Below, in pieces: positions 8,246 through 16,726 of a stretch of DNA of 64,000 nt. The position numbers and the translations under genes are program-made. The notes under the pieces are model-generated. The model saw only the letters and a program-made list of their open reading frames with translations. It ran no database searches and had not been told where the DNA came from. Numbering within the stretch: the first letter of the stretch is position 1; every line of letters starts with the position of its first letter. The stretch comes from Microvirga arabica (lineage in GTDB: Bacteria; Pseudomonadota; Alphaproteobacteria; Rhizobiales; Beijerinckiaceae): the NCBI RefSeq assembly GCF_016811235.1, contig NZ_JAFBID010000006.1, positions 62,001-126,000 of the forward strand, read 5' to 3'.

Positions 8246-8956
8246 CTACTGCCGCGGCGTGTTCGCCGGGACGTTGCCGGGTGTGTTCACGGTCTGCGGA
8301 GGCGGATTGGTATTGCCTGCGGAACCTGCGCGGCTGGCATCCGTACTGTAGCGGAACTCGGGTGCGTTCTGCAGGTCGGCCTTGGTCATTTTCACCATGG
8401 CGCGAGCAGGAGTATTGGGGTCGCTTCCGGAAGCCGCCGTGCCGGCTCCGGCAGTCGTTCCTCCTGTTCCCGCACCGCCCAGGGTTCCGGCCGCTCCGGG
8501 GGAGCCGGTGGTGCCTGCGGCTGTGCTGCCGGTGGTGGCCGGCTGGCCCGCTCCACCGGTTGCGGTGCTCGGCACGGTCGTGTCGGCCGTGTTCGTGCCA
8601 CGCTGACCCGCACTGGCGGAGGCCTGAACCTCCTGGTCCGACATCCACTGCACCTGATCGAACGGAATGGCCACGTCCTTCCGGCCAATGCCCAGGAAAC
8701 CGCCAACTCCCACGACGAGACCGTGGATCTTGCCTTGGCGGTCCACCAGAACCTCGTCGATGTCGCCGATCTTCTGGTTATCTGCCCCATAAACGTCGAT
8801 GCCCATCAGCTGCGAGCCGCGCATCAGGTCAGCGGGCATCTGAGTCATGACTTGGCCGGGTCCGGCGGGCTGAGTGGGCGCCGTCGTCTGGGCCAGGGCC
8901 GATCCGGTCAACAATGCGGTTGCGGCAAGGCCTGCCGTAAGCTGCATCCTCAGCAT
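8246..8956 (-). CDS. Exported PRC-barrel domain protein
   Basis: 236 residues starting at an ATG with AAAGGAGGAATAG before it. A signal peptide (about 1-22, ending ALA) is followed by a PRC-barrel of about 80 residues (MRGSQLMGIDVYG, then IGDIDEVLVDRQGKI and GRKDVAIPFDQVQW). The C-terminal 110 residues are low-complexity Gly/Ala/Thr-rich. PRC-barrel proteins of this type are common, poorly understood envelope proteins of Hyphomicrobiales. It lies 95 bases beyond the PL15 lyase on the same strand but has its own ribosome site and probably its own promoter. Confidence 0.85.
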   Translation of the reverse strand: MLRMQLTAGLAATALLTGSALAQTTAPTQPAGPGQVMTQMPADLMRGSQLMGIDVYGADNQKIGDIDEVLVDRQGKIHGLVVGVGGFLGIGRKDVAIPFDQVQWMSDQEVQASASAGQRGTNTADTTVPSTATGGAGQPATTGSTAAGTTGSPGAAGTLGGAGTGGTTAGAGTAASGSDPNTPARAMVKMTKADLQNAPEFRYSTDASRAGSAGNTNPPPQTVNTPGNVPANTPRQ

Positions 8957-9051
8957 CTATTCCTCCTTTGAGCAGGGCGTCTTGCGACGCTCACAAGAGG
9001 AACGGATGAGGGCGGACAAGGTTCTGACAGAATCCAGGACCTGTTGCGCCT

Positions 9052-11388
9052 TCAGAACTCCTTTGGCAGCACCACCGAGAACTCCTGATCGTTCTCATCG
9101 ACAAAATAGAGGTCCGTGCTGAAGCCCTGATCGTCAATGAAATGCAGGACACGTGACGGCTCATGGAGAGGATAAGGAACGAGGAGAGTCACCAGGTTGT
9201 GCTGTCGGGCAGCGGGTACTTCGGCGGCAAGATGCCATTGCAGCGGAAGGCCCTCGATCTCCGCCGGATCGACATCCAGAAAGCCTTGATGCTGCCGGAG
9301 AACGGGCTTGCCCGCGCTGCTGAAGACGAAGTGGCCGTAGAGGCCTGCCTGCTTGCCAGTCACCCGGAAGGTCTGGCCACCGATCTCCATTCTGTTCTCG
9401 GTGTGGAACAGGAACGTGATCGGCTCCGGCTCGGCGAGCGAGACCCGGTCGACGATCACAAAGTAGCGTTCACGCACGAAATGCACGTCGCGTTGTGCCA
9501 GCCTCACTCCGGGATTGAGGGACCGGTAGGCGGCGGTGGCGTCCCCGCTCATGAAGATGCTCGTGGCATCCTGCTTCACGGCGAGAAGTTTGCCTGAGGC
9601 TGCTTTGCCCAGGGCCTTGTCGCGCTCCGCGTACTGGCCTTTGCCGCCGATCAGGATGGCATTCTTTGAGCGCGTCTGACGGCGCCACAGGCGGTGCATA
9701 GAGGAATTAAACGCCACATAATAGCCGCCCTGGATGGCCAGGTCCTCGCCAAAGGCGCGCAACAGGAACGCATTCTGGTCACCATGGCTATGGCTCAGGG
9801 AGCCATAGGGACTGCTCTTGAACACAAACTGGATGTGACGTGCCGGATCGCTCATGTCTTTCTGAAGCGCAACCCAGCCGACATCGTGGAAGACATGCAG
9901 CAGCGCGAGATCCGTTGGTGGTTTAGCCTCGACTGCTATGAGGTCATGGGCGTATTGCAGATCCTCGAAGGCGAAGTCCCACCAGCCGTAATTGTAAAAC
10001 AGATCTTCGGTGCCTGGATCGTCGCGCCTTACCTGCTCGAAATACCACTGGTAATGCCCGTTGCCCGTTGCTCCAGCGAACTGGCGCATGTTGTAGCCGG
10101 TCTTGAGGCTTGGCGGATCACCCATGGTGGAATCATCGCCGAAGCAGGTGCGGCGCACCCCTGGCGCCTTGGTGTAGAGGGGGAAGTTGCCGGTGGCCTG
10201 GAAAAAGGGTCGTTGGAGAACGTCAACTCCGTAGTAGTTGCGGATGAGACCGGCGGCTTCCAGCAGATAAGCCATGCCGGTGGTCCAGTAATGCGGCCCT
10301 TCCGCCCAGCCGCCATCCTTGGCGCCCCACGGCGAGTAGATGCTGAACAGATACTCGACCGTGTAATCGAGCCAGTCGCGAACCTCCTTATCTTCATCGT
10401 CCAGCAGAGCGATGCAGCAGGGCGTCAGCACGGCCGACAGGGCCCGCACCGCGTGACTGTCATAAGGAAAGATGTGGATGCGGGCATGGCCGATGACATG
10501 ATCGGCGATTTCCCGGGTCCTCGCGAGGAGGGCCGCCCGGACGATCGTCCGCTCCTGCGCATCAAGACAACCATAAAGCCAATCGTAACCCCAGGCGAGG
10601 GCGCTCGCCACGCGAAAGGCAGCCTCGTCGTTGTAGGCACGCGATGTCGGGCCGAGCACATCCCAATCGGCGACAGCGAGAAGCCATTCCTTCGCCCGCA
10701 CGAGAAGTTCCTCATCTTCCAGCAGGCGACCAGCGATCGCCAAGTGCCGTATGGCGTAGATCACCTCCTGGCAATCGATGTACATCTGCCGCCACAGGGA
10801 GGCGACCCGTTTGTTGTTGGGATAGGGGGCGGGCTCGGCGATGATCGGCCTGTCGATCCATGTCTTGACGGATCGTTCGTAGAAATTCCGGAAGCCGCAA
10901 TGGTCCGGATTATCCTTCAGAGCCGCGGCGAAGGCGCGGGCCTTATCCTGATTCAGCCAGAGCCGCGGATGGGACAGAAGGGCGGCCTTGGCCCGGGCCA
11001 TGCCGGACGGGAGCGGCACCGGATCCAAGCCTGTTGGCACAGTGAAGCAGCGGCTCTCGCTCCAGGCGCTCGCAGGAGCGCTCTCGTCGGGATCCCAAAC
11101 GGCATAAGCCCATGAATATTCGCCCGGAGCATAGGCGTGATCCGGCGTGAAAAAGTTTCTCGGCAGGTTCTCGTAGATGAAGAGGGGCTTGCCGTTCACG
11201 CTGCCGCCCTCTGTTACTTTCAGAACGTAGTGTGATCCCTCGTCCAGAGTCGGAAGCCATACGAACCGCGGCGGATTCTCATAGACCTCTTCGGCATCCG
11301 GCGTGTACTTCACCGTCAGCGTACCGGCCTTCGGCTGGTCGAGGATGGTCTGCTTGACGGCGGAATGCGGGGAGACGCTGGTCGACAT
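9052..11388 (-). CDS. Exo-type oligoalginate lyase, polysaccharide lyase family 15
   Basis: 778 residues with no signal peptide, so probably cytoplasmic. An N-terminal beta domain, an alpha/alpha barrel (about 130-470) and a heparinase II/III-like beta-sandwich follow one another as in the PL15 exolyase Atu3025 of Agrobacterium, recalled as 776 residues. The four residues I recall as catalytic there (Arg199, His311, Tyr365, His531) have counterparts at Arg200 (SLWRQMY), His312 (YDSHAVRA), Tyr367 (EGPHYWTT) and His533 (LSHSHGDQN), with a constant small offset. It would release unsaturated monouronates from imported oligomers. It is the last gene of the regulator-permeases-binding-protein operon. 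Confidence 0.88.
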   Translation of the reverse strand: MSTSVSPHSAVKQTILDQPKAGTLTVKYTPDAEEVYENPPRFVWLPTLDEGSHYVLKVTEGGSVNGKPLFIYENLPRNFFTPDHAYAPGEYSWAYAVWDPDESAPASAWSESRCFTVPTGLDPVPLPSGMARAKAALLSHPRLWLNQDKARAFAAALKDNPDHCGFRNFYERSVKTWIDRPIIAEPAPYPNNKRVASLWRQMYIDCQEVIYAIRHLAIAGRLLEDEELLVRAKEWLLAVADWDVLGPTSRAYNDEAAFRVASALAWGYDWLYGCLDAQERTIVRAALLARTREIADHVIGHARIHIFPYDSHAVRALSAVLTPCCIALLDDEDKEVRDWLDYTVEYLFSIYSPWGAKDGGWAEGPHYWTTGMAYLLEAAGLIRNYYGVDVLQRPFFQATGNFPLYTKAPGVRRTCFGDDSTMGDPPSLKTGYNMRQFAGATGNGHYQWYFEQVRRDDPGTEDLFYNYGWWDFAFEDLQYAHDLIAVEAKPPTDLALLHVFHDVGWVALQKDMSDPARHIQFVFKSSPYGSLSHSHGDQNAFLLRAFGEDLAIQGGYYVAFNSSMHRLWRRQTRSKNAILIGGKGQYAERDKALGKAASGKLLAVKQDATSIFMSGDATAAYRSLNPGVRLAQRDVHFVRERYFVIVDRVSLAEPEPITFLFHTENRMEIGGQTFRVTGKQAGLYGHFVFSSAGKPVLRQHQGFLDVDPAEIEGLPLQWHLAAEVPAARQHNLVTLLVPYPLHEPSRVLHFIDDQGFSTDLYFVDENDQEFSVVLPKEF

Positions 11389-11441
11389 GGGGGCGGATCC
11401 AATGGTGGGGAGCCGCCAGCCCGGAGGCTGGCGGCAGACGT

Positions 11442-12989
11442 TCAGCGATATTGACGGTCGTAGGCTTTCTGCATGACGGCGAGAACCTGATCCAGGCCGA
11501 GCTTCTTCAGCTGGGCGTTGTAGGTCTCCCAGTCCTTGTCCACATCTCGTGAGCCCAGGATCCAGGCCTGCATCTGCTCGATCATGAAGGTCTGTATATT
11601 GGGCATGTGGCGGTCAAAGACCTGGCGCTCGTCCGTTGTCATGCTCACGCCGAGGAACTCGTCGATGAGATAATTGCCTTTCTCGTAGAGCTCGATGCCC
11701 TTGAGTGCGTTCTCGTCGGTCCATTGGCGCTCGTACTCATAATCCTGCCAGAAGCCGATCGGGATCTGCGCGCCGATGTCCCACATCTGAGCATTCACGG
11801 GCGCCTTGGCGCTCAGGATCTCCGGCTTGTAGCGCGGCTTTCCGTCAACCATGTCATAGTGCTGTCCCTCGACGCCGAAGTTCGAGAGAACACGGCCTTG
11901 CGGCGTGAAGTAGAAATCGAAGAGTTTGACCGTCTCAACTGGATGCTTGTTGGCGATGGTAATCGCCCAGCCATCCGGCCGCATACGCGAGCGGCGGTTC
12001 TCGTTGATGCGCTTGCCCGAGGCGCTGGCCGGCGGGGCAATTGCCAGGAACTTCATGCCCGGCACCTTGTCCTTGAGGCTTGTGTTATAGCTGGCGGTCG
12101 AGGCAAACCAGTCATAGGTCATGCCGCCTTGGTTGGCGCCGAGAAGCGCCTCGCGGGCGCGAGCGCGGCGGGTATAGACCTCCTTGTCGATGAGGCCCTC
12201 CGCATACCATTTGGCGATGTTGCGGATGCCGGTCCGATAATTGTCGCCCGTATAGGGATGCCTGACCTTGCCGCTGTCGATGTAAAAGTCGTGCGCGGCG
12301 TCAGAGCCGCTGGAGCGGCCGTCCCAGAGAACCACAAGGCGTGGGAGTTCCGAGTCGGGCTCGCGGATGAAAAGCGGCACCTCGTCCTTCTGACCGTTCC
12401 CGTTCGGATCGCGCTCGCGGAAGGCCTTCAGCACCGCGTAGAGCTCATCCACGGTTTGCGGCGGCTGAAGACCGAGCTTCTCCAGCCAATCGTAGCGGAT
12501 GAACCAGCCGCGGGCGAACTTGCCGTCGGGCACGTAAGGAATCCAGTAGATGTTGCCGTCTGGTGCCGTGATGGCTTTGCGCACCGTCTCGTTCTCGGCA
12601 AGGAAACGCTTCAAGTTCGGGGCGTGCTGGTCGATCAGCTTGTTGAGGGGCTGAAATGCTCCCTCCATCCCGTAGCGCACGAAATCGTGGCGGAGCTCAT
12701 TGCCCGCAACGATGTCCGGCAGGTTGCCGGAGGCCATCAGGAGGTTGAACGCCTCCCGGCTGAGGGTGGTGGCCTTCGACGCGACGTTCTTCAGCTTGAT
12801 GCCAGTGAGCCGGTTCAATTCCTTGGCCACGGGCCAGTCGTCATTCCACACGTACTTGTCGCGAAAGTGCATGTGGATCGTCAGTTCGAGCGGTTTGTCG
12901 GTGATTTTAGTCGTCTTGGCGTCCTGAGCCGCAGCGGGCGCTCCTGCCAGCAAGGCCGACAGCAGCGCGGCCGTCATCATCCTTTTCAT
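11442..12989 (-). CDS. AlgQ-type ABC transporter solute-binding protein (alginate oligosaccharides)
   Basis: 515 residues from the ATG at 12989, with GGAGG 6 bases upstream; the longer frame to 13100 lacks such support. A Sec signal peptide ends AAAQ near residue 22. The length and fold class match AlgQ1/AlgQ2 of Sphingomonas sp. A1. The loop DPNGNGQKDE near residues 194-203 resembles the calcium-binding loop of AlgQ2. It would capture alginate oligomers in the periplasm and deliver them to the two permeases encoded just upstream. Distinguishing alginate from another polyuronate needs binding data. Confidence 0.85.
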   Translation of the reverse strand: MKRMMTAALLSALLAGAPAAAQDAKTTKITDKPLELTIHMHFRDKYVWNDDWPVAKELNRLTGIKLKNVASKATTLSREAFNLLMASGNLPDIVAGNELRHDFVRYGMEGAFQPLNKLIDQHAPNLKRFLAENETVRKAITAPDGNIYWIPYVPDGKFARGWFIRYDWLEKLGLQPPQTVDELYAVLKAFRERDPNGNGQKDEVPLFIREPDSELPRLVVLWDGRSSGSDAAHDFYIDSGKVRHPYTGDNYRTGIRNIAKWYAEGLIDKEVYTRRARAREALLGANQGGMTYDWFASTASYNTSLKDKVPGMKFLAIAPPASASGKRINENRRSRMRPDGWAITIANKHPVETVKLFDFYFTPQGRVLSNFGVEGQHYDMVDGKPRYKPEILSAKAPVNAQMWDIGAQIPIGFWQDYEYERQWTDENALKGIELYEKGNYLIDEFLGVSMTTDERQVFDRHMPNIQTFMIEQMQAWILGSRDVDKDWETYNAQLKKLGLDQVLAVMQKAYDRQYR

Positions 12990-13047
12990 CGTAGTCCTCC
13001 AATAGCGTTTCCCTTGGGGTTCGCCGACCCGGCGCGGCGCTCCCTCG

Positions 13048-13962
13048 TCATTCTTTGACTCCGCCGAGTGTGATGCCTTTGTTGAAGTATTTCTGGACAT
13101 ATGGAAAAACGATCACGATGGGCAGGATCGACACGACCATGATGGCCGCCGTGATCGTCTCGAATGAGTATTCCGTCGACATGAGCCCGCTGGCGAAGCT
13201 GTCGTCGCTGCGCATGTCGACGATCGTCCGCTTCAGGTAGACCTGAAGGGGAACCTTCTCCTCGCTGCGCAGAAGCACCATGGCCCAGAAATAGCCGTTC
13301 CAGCGGGAGACGAGGCACAGGAGCGCAACCGTCATGATCGCCGGCTTGGCGAGCGGAATGAAGATCTTCCACAGCAGCTGGAAATCGCTGGCACCGTCGA
13401 TCCGGGCGGCCTCCTCGAACGAGGCCGGCACGGACTCGAAGTAGTTGCGCAGGAGGATCACGCTGAAGGCATTGCAGGCGAATGCCAGGACGATGCCGAT
13501 CCGAGCGTCGAGCAGCCCGAGATCGCGGATGTTGAGGAAGAACGGGATGAGGCCCGCATGGAACCACATGGTGAAGGCCACCAGGAAGCCGATGATGCGG
13601 CGCCCCCTGAGCCGCGCCCGCGACAGCGCGAAGGCGCCCGGCACCATGATGAGGAGGCTCGTGAGCGTGCCGAAGAAAGCATAGAAGAGCGTATTGCCAT
13701 AAGCGATCCAGAACTTCTGGTCCGCCAGCACATACTCGTAGGCCGCGAGCGTGACGTCCACCGGCCAGAGCGTGACCTGGCCTGACGTGACCGCAAAGCC
13801 GGAACTCAGGGATGCCGACAGAATGTAGACGAAGGGATACAGGGTGCTGAGCACGAACAGCAGGAGGAGAGCCGTGTTGGCGAAGCCGAAGATCCTGTCT
13901 CCCCGGGTATAGAGATTGAAGGGCTCATGTGAGGTGTCGGAAGTGAGCGCACGAGCAGACAT
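13048..13962 (-). CDS. ABC transporter permease, AlgM2-like
   Basis: 304 residues with six membrane segments. The permease EAA loop is present as FEEAARIDGASDFQLLWKIF, near residue 195, ending in a conserved IPLAKP. It belongs to the MalG/LplC/YtcP group, as AlgM2 does. It starts 10 bases after the other permease and is followed, 58 bases on, by the AlgQ-type binding protein, making a standard importer core. Confidence 0.88.
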   Translation of the reverse strand: MSARALTSDTSHEPFNLYTRGDRIFGFANTALLLLFVLSTLYPFVYILSASLSSGFAVTSGQVTLWPVDVTLAAYEYVLADQKFWIAYGNTLFYAFFGTLTSLLIMVPGAFALSRARLRGRRIIGFLVAFTMWFHAGLIPFFLNIRDLGLLDARIGIVLAFACNAFSVILLRNYFESVPASFEEAARIDGASDFQLLWKIFIPLAKPAIMTVALLCLVSRWNGYFWAMVLLRSEEKVPLQVYLKRTIVDMRSDDSFASGLMSTEYSFETITAAIMVVSILPIVIVFPYVQKYFNKGITLGGVKE

Positions 13963-13971
13963 GCTGAAACC

Positions 13972-15012
13972 TCACCAGACCGAGTGCTGGCTGTAGCGAC
14001 GGCTCAGCCAATTGGCGCCCACCACGAGGACGAGTGCCACGACCGCGTTGAAGAGATCCGCCGCCGTGCCGAGCGCATATTGGTTGTTCTGGAGGCCCGC
14101 ACGGTAGATGAAGGTTGAGATCACATCGGCCGTCTCGAAGGTGGCGGGCTGGTAGAGCAGGATGATGTACTCGAAATTGACTTCGATGAGCTGGCCGACG
14201 CGGATGATCAGCATGATCATGATCACCGGGAGGAGCGACGGCAGCGTGATGTAGCGGATCATCTGCAAGCGCGAAGCACCGTCCATGCGGGCGGATTCGT
14301 AGAGTGCCGGATTGATGCCGGCGATGGCCGCCAGGTAGACGATGGAGTCGAAGCCGGCCTCCTTCCAGATGTTGGAGCCGATGAAGATCGGGCGGAAGTA
14401 TTCCGGAATCGTGAGGAAATAGATCTTCTCAAAGCCGAGGCGGTCCAGGATGATGTTCACAATGCCGGTCGTGGGCGACAGGAAGCTCACCACGAGACCG
14501 GCGATGATCACCACCGAGATGAAATGCGGCAGGTAGGTGATGGTCTGAGCGATCCTGCGAAATCCTTGATGGTGAATTTCATTGAACATCAGGGCCAAAA
14601 TGATCGGAATCGGAAAAGCGAAAACGAGCGAGTATAAGCTGATGAGGAGCGTGTTCTTGACCGCCCGCAGGAAGTACTCGTTGCTGAAGAGAGCTACGAA
14701 ATTGTCGAAGCCGACCCACGGGCTCCCCTCGATCCCACGGAAGAGGCTGTACTGCTTGAAGGCGATCTGAAGCCCGTACATCGGGGTGTAGAGGAAAACC
14801 ACAAACCAGATGATCATGGGGGCGAGCAGCACATAGAGCTGCCAGTCCCGGCGCATGTCGCTGAGCAGAGTGCGAACCGCCTTTCGGATGCCGGATCCTT
14901 GATGGGTCGAGCGAAGGGCCGGCGGCGCGGCAAGCTCAGGCGTGGCGATGACGCCATCCATGACCCTCACGGATCCGCCGCCGCTCTCCCTGTCGAGTGC
15001 CGCGTCTGCCAT
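13972..15012 (-). CDS. ABC transporter permease, AlgM1-like
   Basis: 346 residues from the ATG at 15012, preceded by GGGAGGAGG; the frame extends further upstream but overlaps the regulator gene. About 80 N-terminal cytoplasmic residues precede six membrane segments. The EAA loop reads YESARMDGASRLQMIRYI, followed by TLPSLLP. It belongs to the LplB/YtcO and AlgM1 group of ABC-2-protein sugar importers. No ATPase gene lies in this operon, so the transporter must borrow an MsmX/AlgS-like ATPase encoded elsewhere. Confidence 0.88.
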   Translation of the reverse strand: MADAALDRESGGGSVRVMDGVIATPELAAPPALRSTHQGSGIRKAVRTLLSDMRRDWQLYVLLAPMIIWFVVFLYTPMYGLQIAFKQYSLFRGIEGSPWVGFDNFVALFSNEYFLRAVKNTLLISLYSLVFAFPIPIILALMFNEIHHQGFRRIAQTITYLPHFISVVIIAGLVVSFLSPTTGIVNIILDRLGFEKIYFLTIPEYFRPIFIGSNIWKEAGFDSIVYLAAIAGINPALYESARMDGASRLQMIRYITLPSLLPVIMIMLIIRVGQLIEVNFEYIILLYQPATFETADVISTFIYRAGLQNNQYALGTAADLFNAVVALVLVVGANWLSRRYSQHSVW

Positions 15013-15050
15013 CCTGGCCTCCTCCCTTCGCCTCCGCTTGTGTTCTTGGC

Positions 15051-15812
15051 TTATGCGGAGAGTCTGTACCGTGGGCGTTCCCGGTTGATCGCTTCGAAGA
15101 GCGCCCAGAATTCCGGGTTCTCCCCAAGCTCCCAAACTTTGGTCTCGATGCTGCCGAGATGGGCTCGCATGGCCTCCTCGGCTTTCGCCGGTTCCTTGTC
15201 GGCAATTGCCGACGTGATCGACCGATGCTGGGCCAGAACCCGATCCGTGGCACGGATGTTCAGGCGCTGCTTGAGACTCCGGATCCGGTCGATCTCGATC
15301 TTCGCAGTCTCAAGGAGCTGAATGATCCCTGGCAATTTGGCGGCTTGGATAAGCAGGGAGTGAAACTCCTCGTCGAGGTGCCTGAAGGCTGTGTAATCCT
15401 CGGCCGCTATGGCCTCCTCCTGCCGGGCGAGGCAGGCTTTCAGGTTGCAGACGTCCTCGAGACTCCGCTCCGCAGCGGCGCGCTTGGCTGCGCCGCTCTC
15501 GAGTTGCAGGCGGACGAAGCACCCTTCCAGGAAACGATCAAGATTGATGGGCGCCACATAGGTCCTGCTTTTCGGGACAACCGTGACGAGCCCTTCCTCG
15601 GACAACCGGATGATCGCCTCGCGCACGGGCGTCTTGCTGACCTCCAGGCACGCGGCCACGTCTTTCTCTGACAGGGTCTGCCAGGGAAGCAGAACGGTTT
15701 CGAGGATGAGGTTCCTCAAGGCCCTGTGAATCTGCACGACGAGCGGACCGCTCCCAGCCAGGAGACTGGGTTGAAGGACGTTCGTGAGCGGTTTTTCCAA
15801 GGGCAGTGCCAT
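15051..15812 (-). CDS. GntR-family regulator with FCD effector domain
   Basis: 253 residues from the ATG at 15812; a TTG at 15872 is possible but weaker. The winged helix covers about residues 25-90, with recognition segment VSKTPVREAIIRL. The helical FCD domain follows, with metal-binding features (HLDEEFHSLL and a C-terminal HRSITSAI). It heads the AlgM-AlgQ-PL15 operon and is divergent from the SDR gene. Two AGATATCA repeats lie just above its start. It probably represses the operon until a uronate breakdown product binds; this is inferred. Confidence 0.88.
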   Translation of the reverse strand: MALPLEKPLTNVLQPSLLAGSGPLVVQIHRALRNLILETVLLPWQTLSEKDVAACLEVSKTPVREAIIRLSEEGLVTVVPKSRTYVAPINLDRFLEGCFVRLQLESGAAKRAAAERSLEDVCNLKACLARQEEAIAAEDYTAFRHLDEEFHSLLIQAAKLPGIIQLLETAKIEIDRIRSLKQRLNIRATDRVLAQHRSITSAIADKEPAKAEEAMRAHLGSIETKVWELGENPEFWALFEAINRERPRYRLSA

Positions 15813-15817
15813 GACAG

Positions 15818-15846
15818 AGATATCACGTTGTACTTCTAAGATATCA
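15818..15846. promoter_or_regulatory. Paired AGATATCA sites in the regulator/SDR divergent region
   Basis: AGATATCA occurs at 15818-15825 and again at 15839-15846, 21 bases apart, about two turns of B-DNA. Each holds the palindrome GATATC. They lie 6 bases above the GntR/FCD start codon and 74 bases before the SDR gene. They are a plausible operator pair for the adjacent GntR protein controlling both directions. No experimental support is available here. Confidence 0.45.
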
Positions 15847-15919
15847 GTTGACGAGGCCCTGGCAAGAGCCAATTGATGGCAAAAGAGTTCACAAGCGCAT
15901 TGCCTGCAGGGAGGCCGCC

Positions 15920-16687
15920 ATGTCGTCAGAGTTCCAGTTTGCCGGAAAGACCGTCCTGATCACCGGCGGGGCATCCGGGATCGGTGCCGCCACCACCCGG
16001 GCGTTCGCCTCGAATGGAGCGAAGGTGGCTTTCACCTATGTGACGAGCACCGAGGAAGCCGGAACCTTAGAGCGCAACTTCAACGGTTCGGAGCGCCAGG
16101 TCATGGGCATCAAAGCCGACATGACCGATCCCGTCAGCGTTGCCGATGCGTTCGGGAAGGCCGAGGAGGCGTTTGGACCGGTCGATATTCTGTTTGCCAA
16201 TGCTGGCGGCCTGCTCAAGCGCAGCCGCTGTGTCGATACGTCTCTGGAGCTCTGGCAGGAGGCGATTGCCGTCAACCTGACAAGCACGTTTCTCGCCTGC
16301 CAACTGGCACTGCGCAGCATGGAGCCGCGGAAATCCGGGACTCTCGTGCTGATGTCCTCGCTCGCCGCGTTCGACGGCGGTGGGCCCGGCGCCTCCCATT
16401 ACGCGGCGACCAAGGGCGCGGTTGCGACTTATATCAGGGCACTGGCGAAGGAGGTCGGCCCGCTGGGGATCCGCGTGAACGGCGTAGCGCCAGGCCTTAT
16501 CGGCACGCGCTTCCACGATGTGTTCAGCACGCCCGAGGGACGCAAGGCGACGGTTGAGCGAACCCCTCTCCGCCGGGAGGGGACTCCGGAGGATGTGGCC
16601 GAAGCCGTGCTCTTCCTGGCATCAGAACGCGCCTCTTATCTGTCCGGAGAAATCCTCCAGATCAACGGCGGCCTCGGCATGATCTGA
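15920..16687 (+). CDS. SDR oxidoreductase, candidate DEH (4-deoxy-L-erythro-5-hexoseulose uronate) reductase
   Basis: 255 residues from the ATG at 15920, with GGGAGG at 15909-15914. Classical SDR motifs are TGGASGIGAA, NAGG and catalytic Tyr with YAATK. The best-known neighbour of PL15/AlgQ operons in Alphaproteobacteria is an SDR that reduces the linear alginate monomer DEH to 2-keto-3-deoxygluconate (A1-R in Sphingomonas, Atu3026 in Agrobacterium). The divergent position supports this role, but the sequence alone cannot separate it from other sugar-acid SDRs. Confidence 0.75.
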   Translation: MSSEFQFAGKTVLITGGASGIGAATTRAFASNGAKVAFTYVTSTEEAGTLERNFNGSERQVMGIKADMTDPVSVADAFGKAEEAFGPVDILFANAGGLLKRSRCVDTSLELWQEAIAVNLTSTFLACQLALRSMEPRKSGTLVLMSSLAAFDGGGPGASHYAATKGAVATYIRALAKEVGPLGIRVNGVAPGLIGTRFHDVFSTPEGRKATVERTPLRREGTPEDVAEAVLFLASERASYLSGEILQINGGLGMI

Positions 16688-16690
16688 CGA

Positions 16691-16707
16691 AGGGCGCGCC
16701 TCGCCCT
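16691..16707. terminator. Weak hairpin between converging SDR and PL5 genes
   Basis: AGGGCG and CGCCCT form a 6-bp stem around a 5-base loop in the 39-base gap between two converging genes. There is no T-tract on either side, so terminator function is doubtful. Confidence 0.3.
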
Positions 16708-16726
16708 CTCGCATCACGCGCAGGTG

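Noticed and set aside
9694-11115. Rightward frame of 473 codons opposite the PL15 lyase
   Set aside because: Shadow of a gene whose catalytic residues can be aligned; no ribosome site.
11607-13058. Rightward frame of 483 codons opposite the AlgQ-type gene
   Set aside because: Shadow; the leftward frame has signal peptide, ribosome site and calcium loop.
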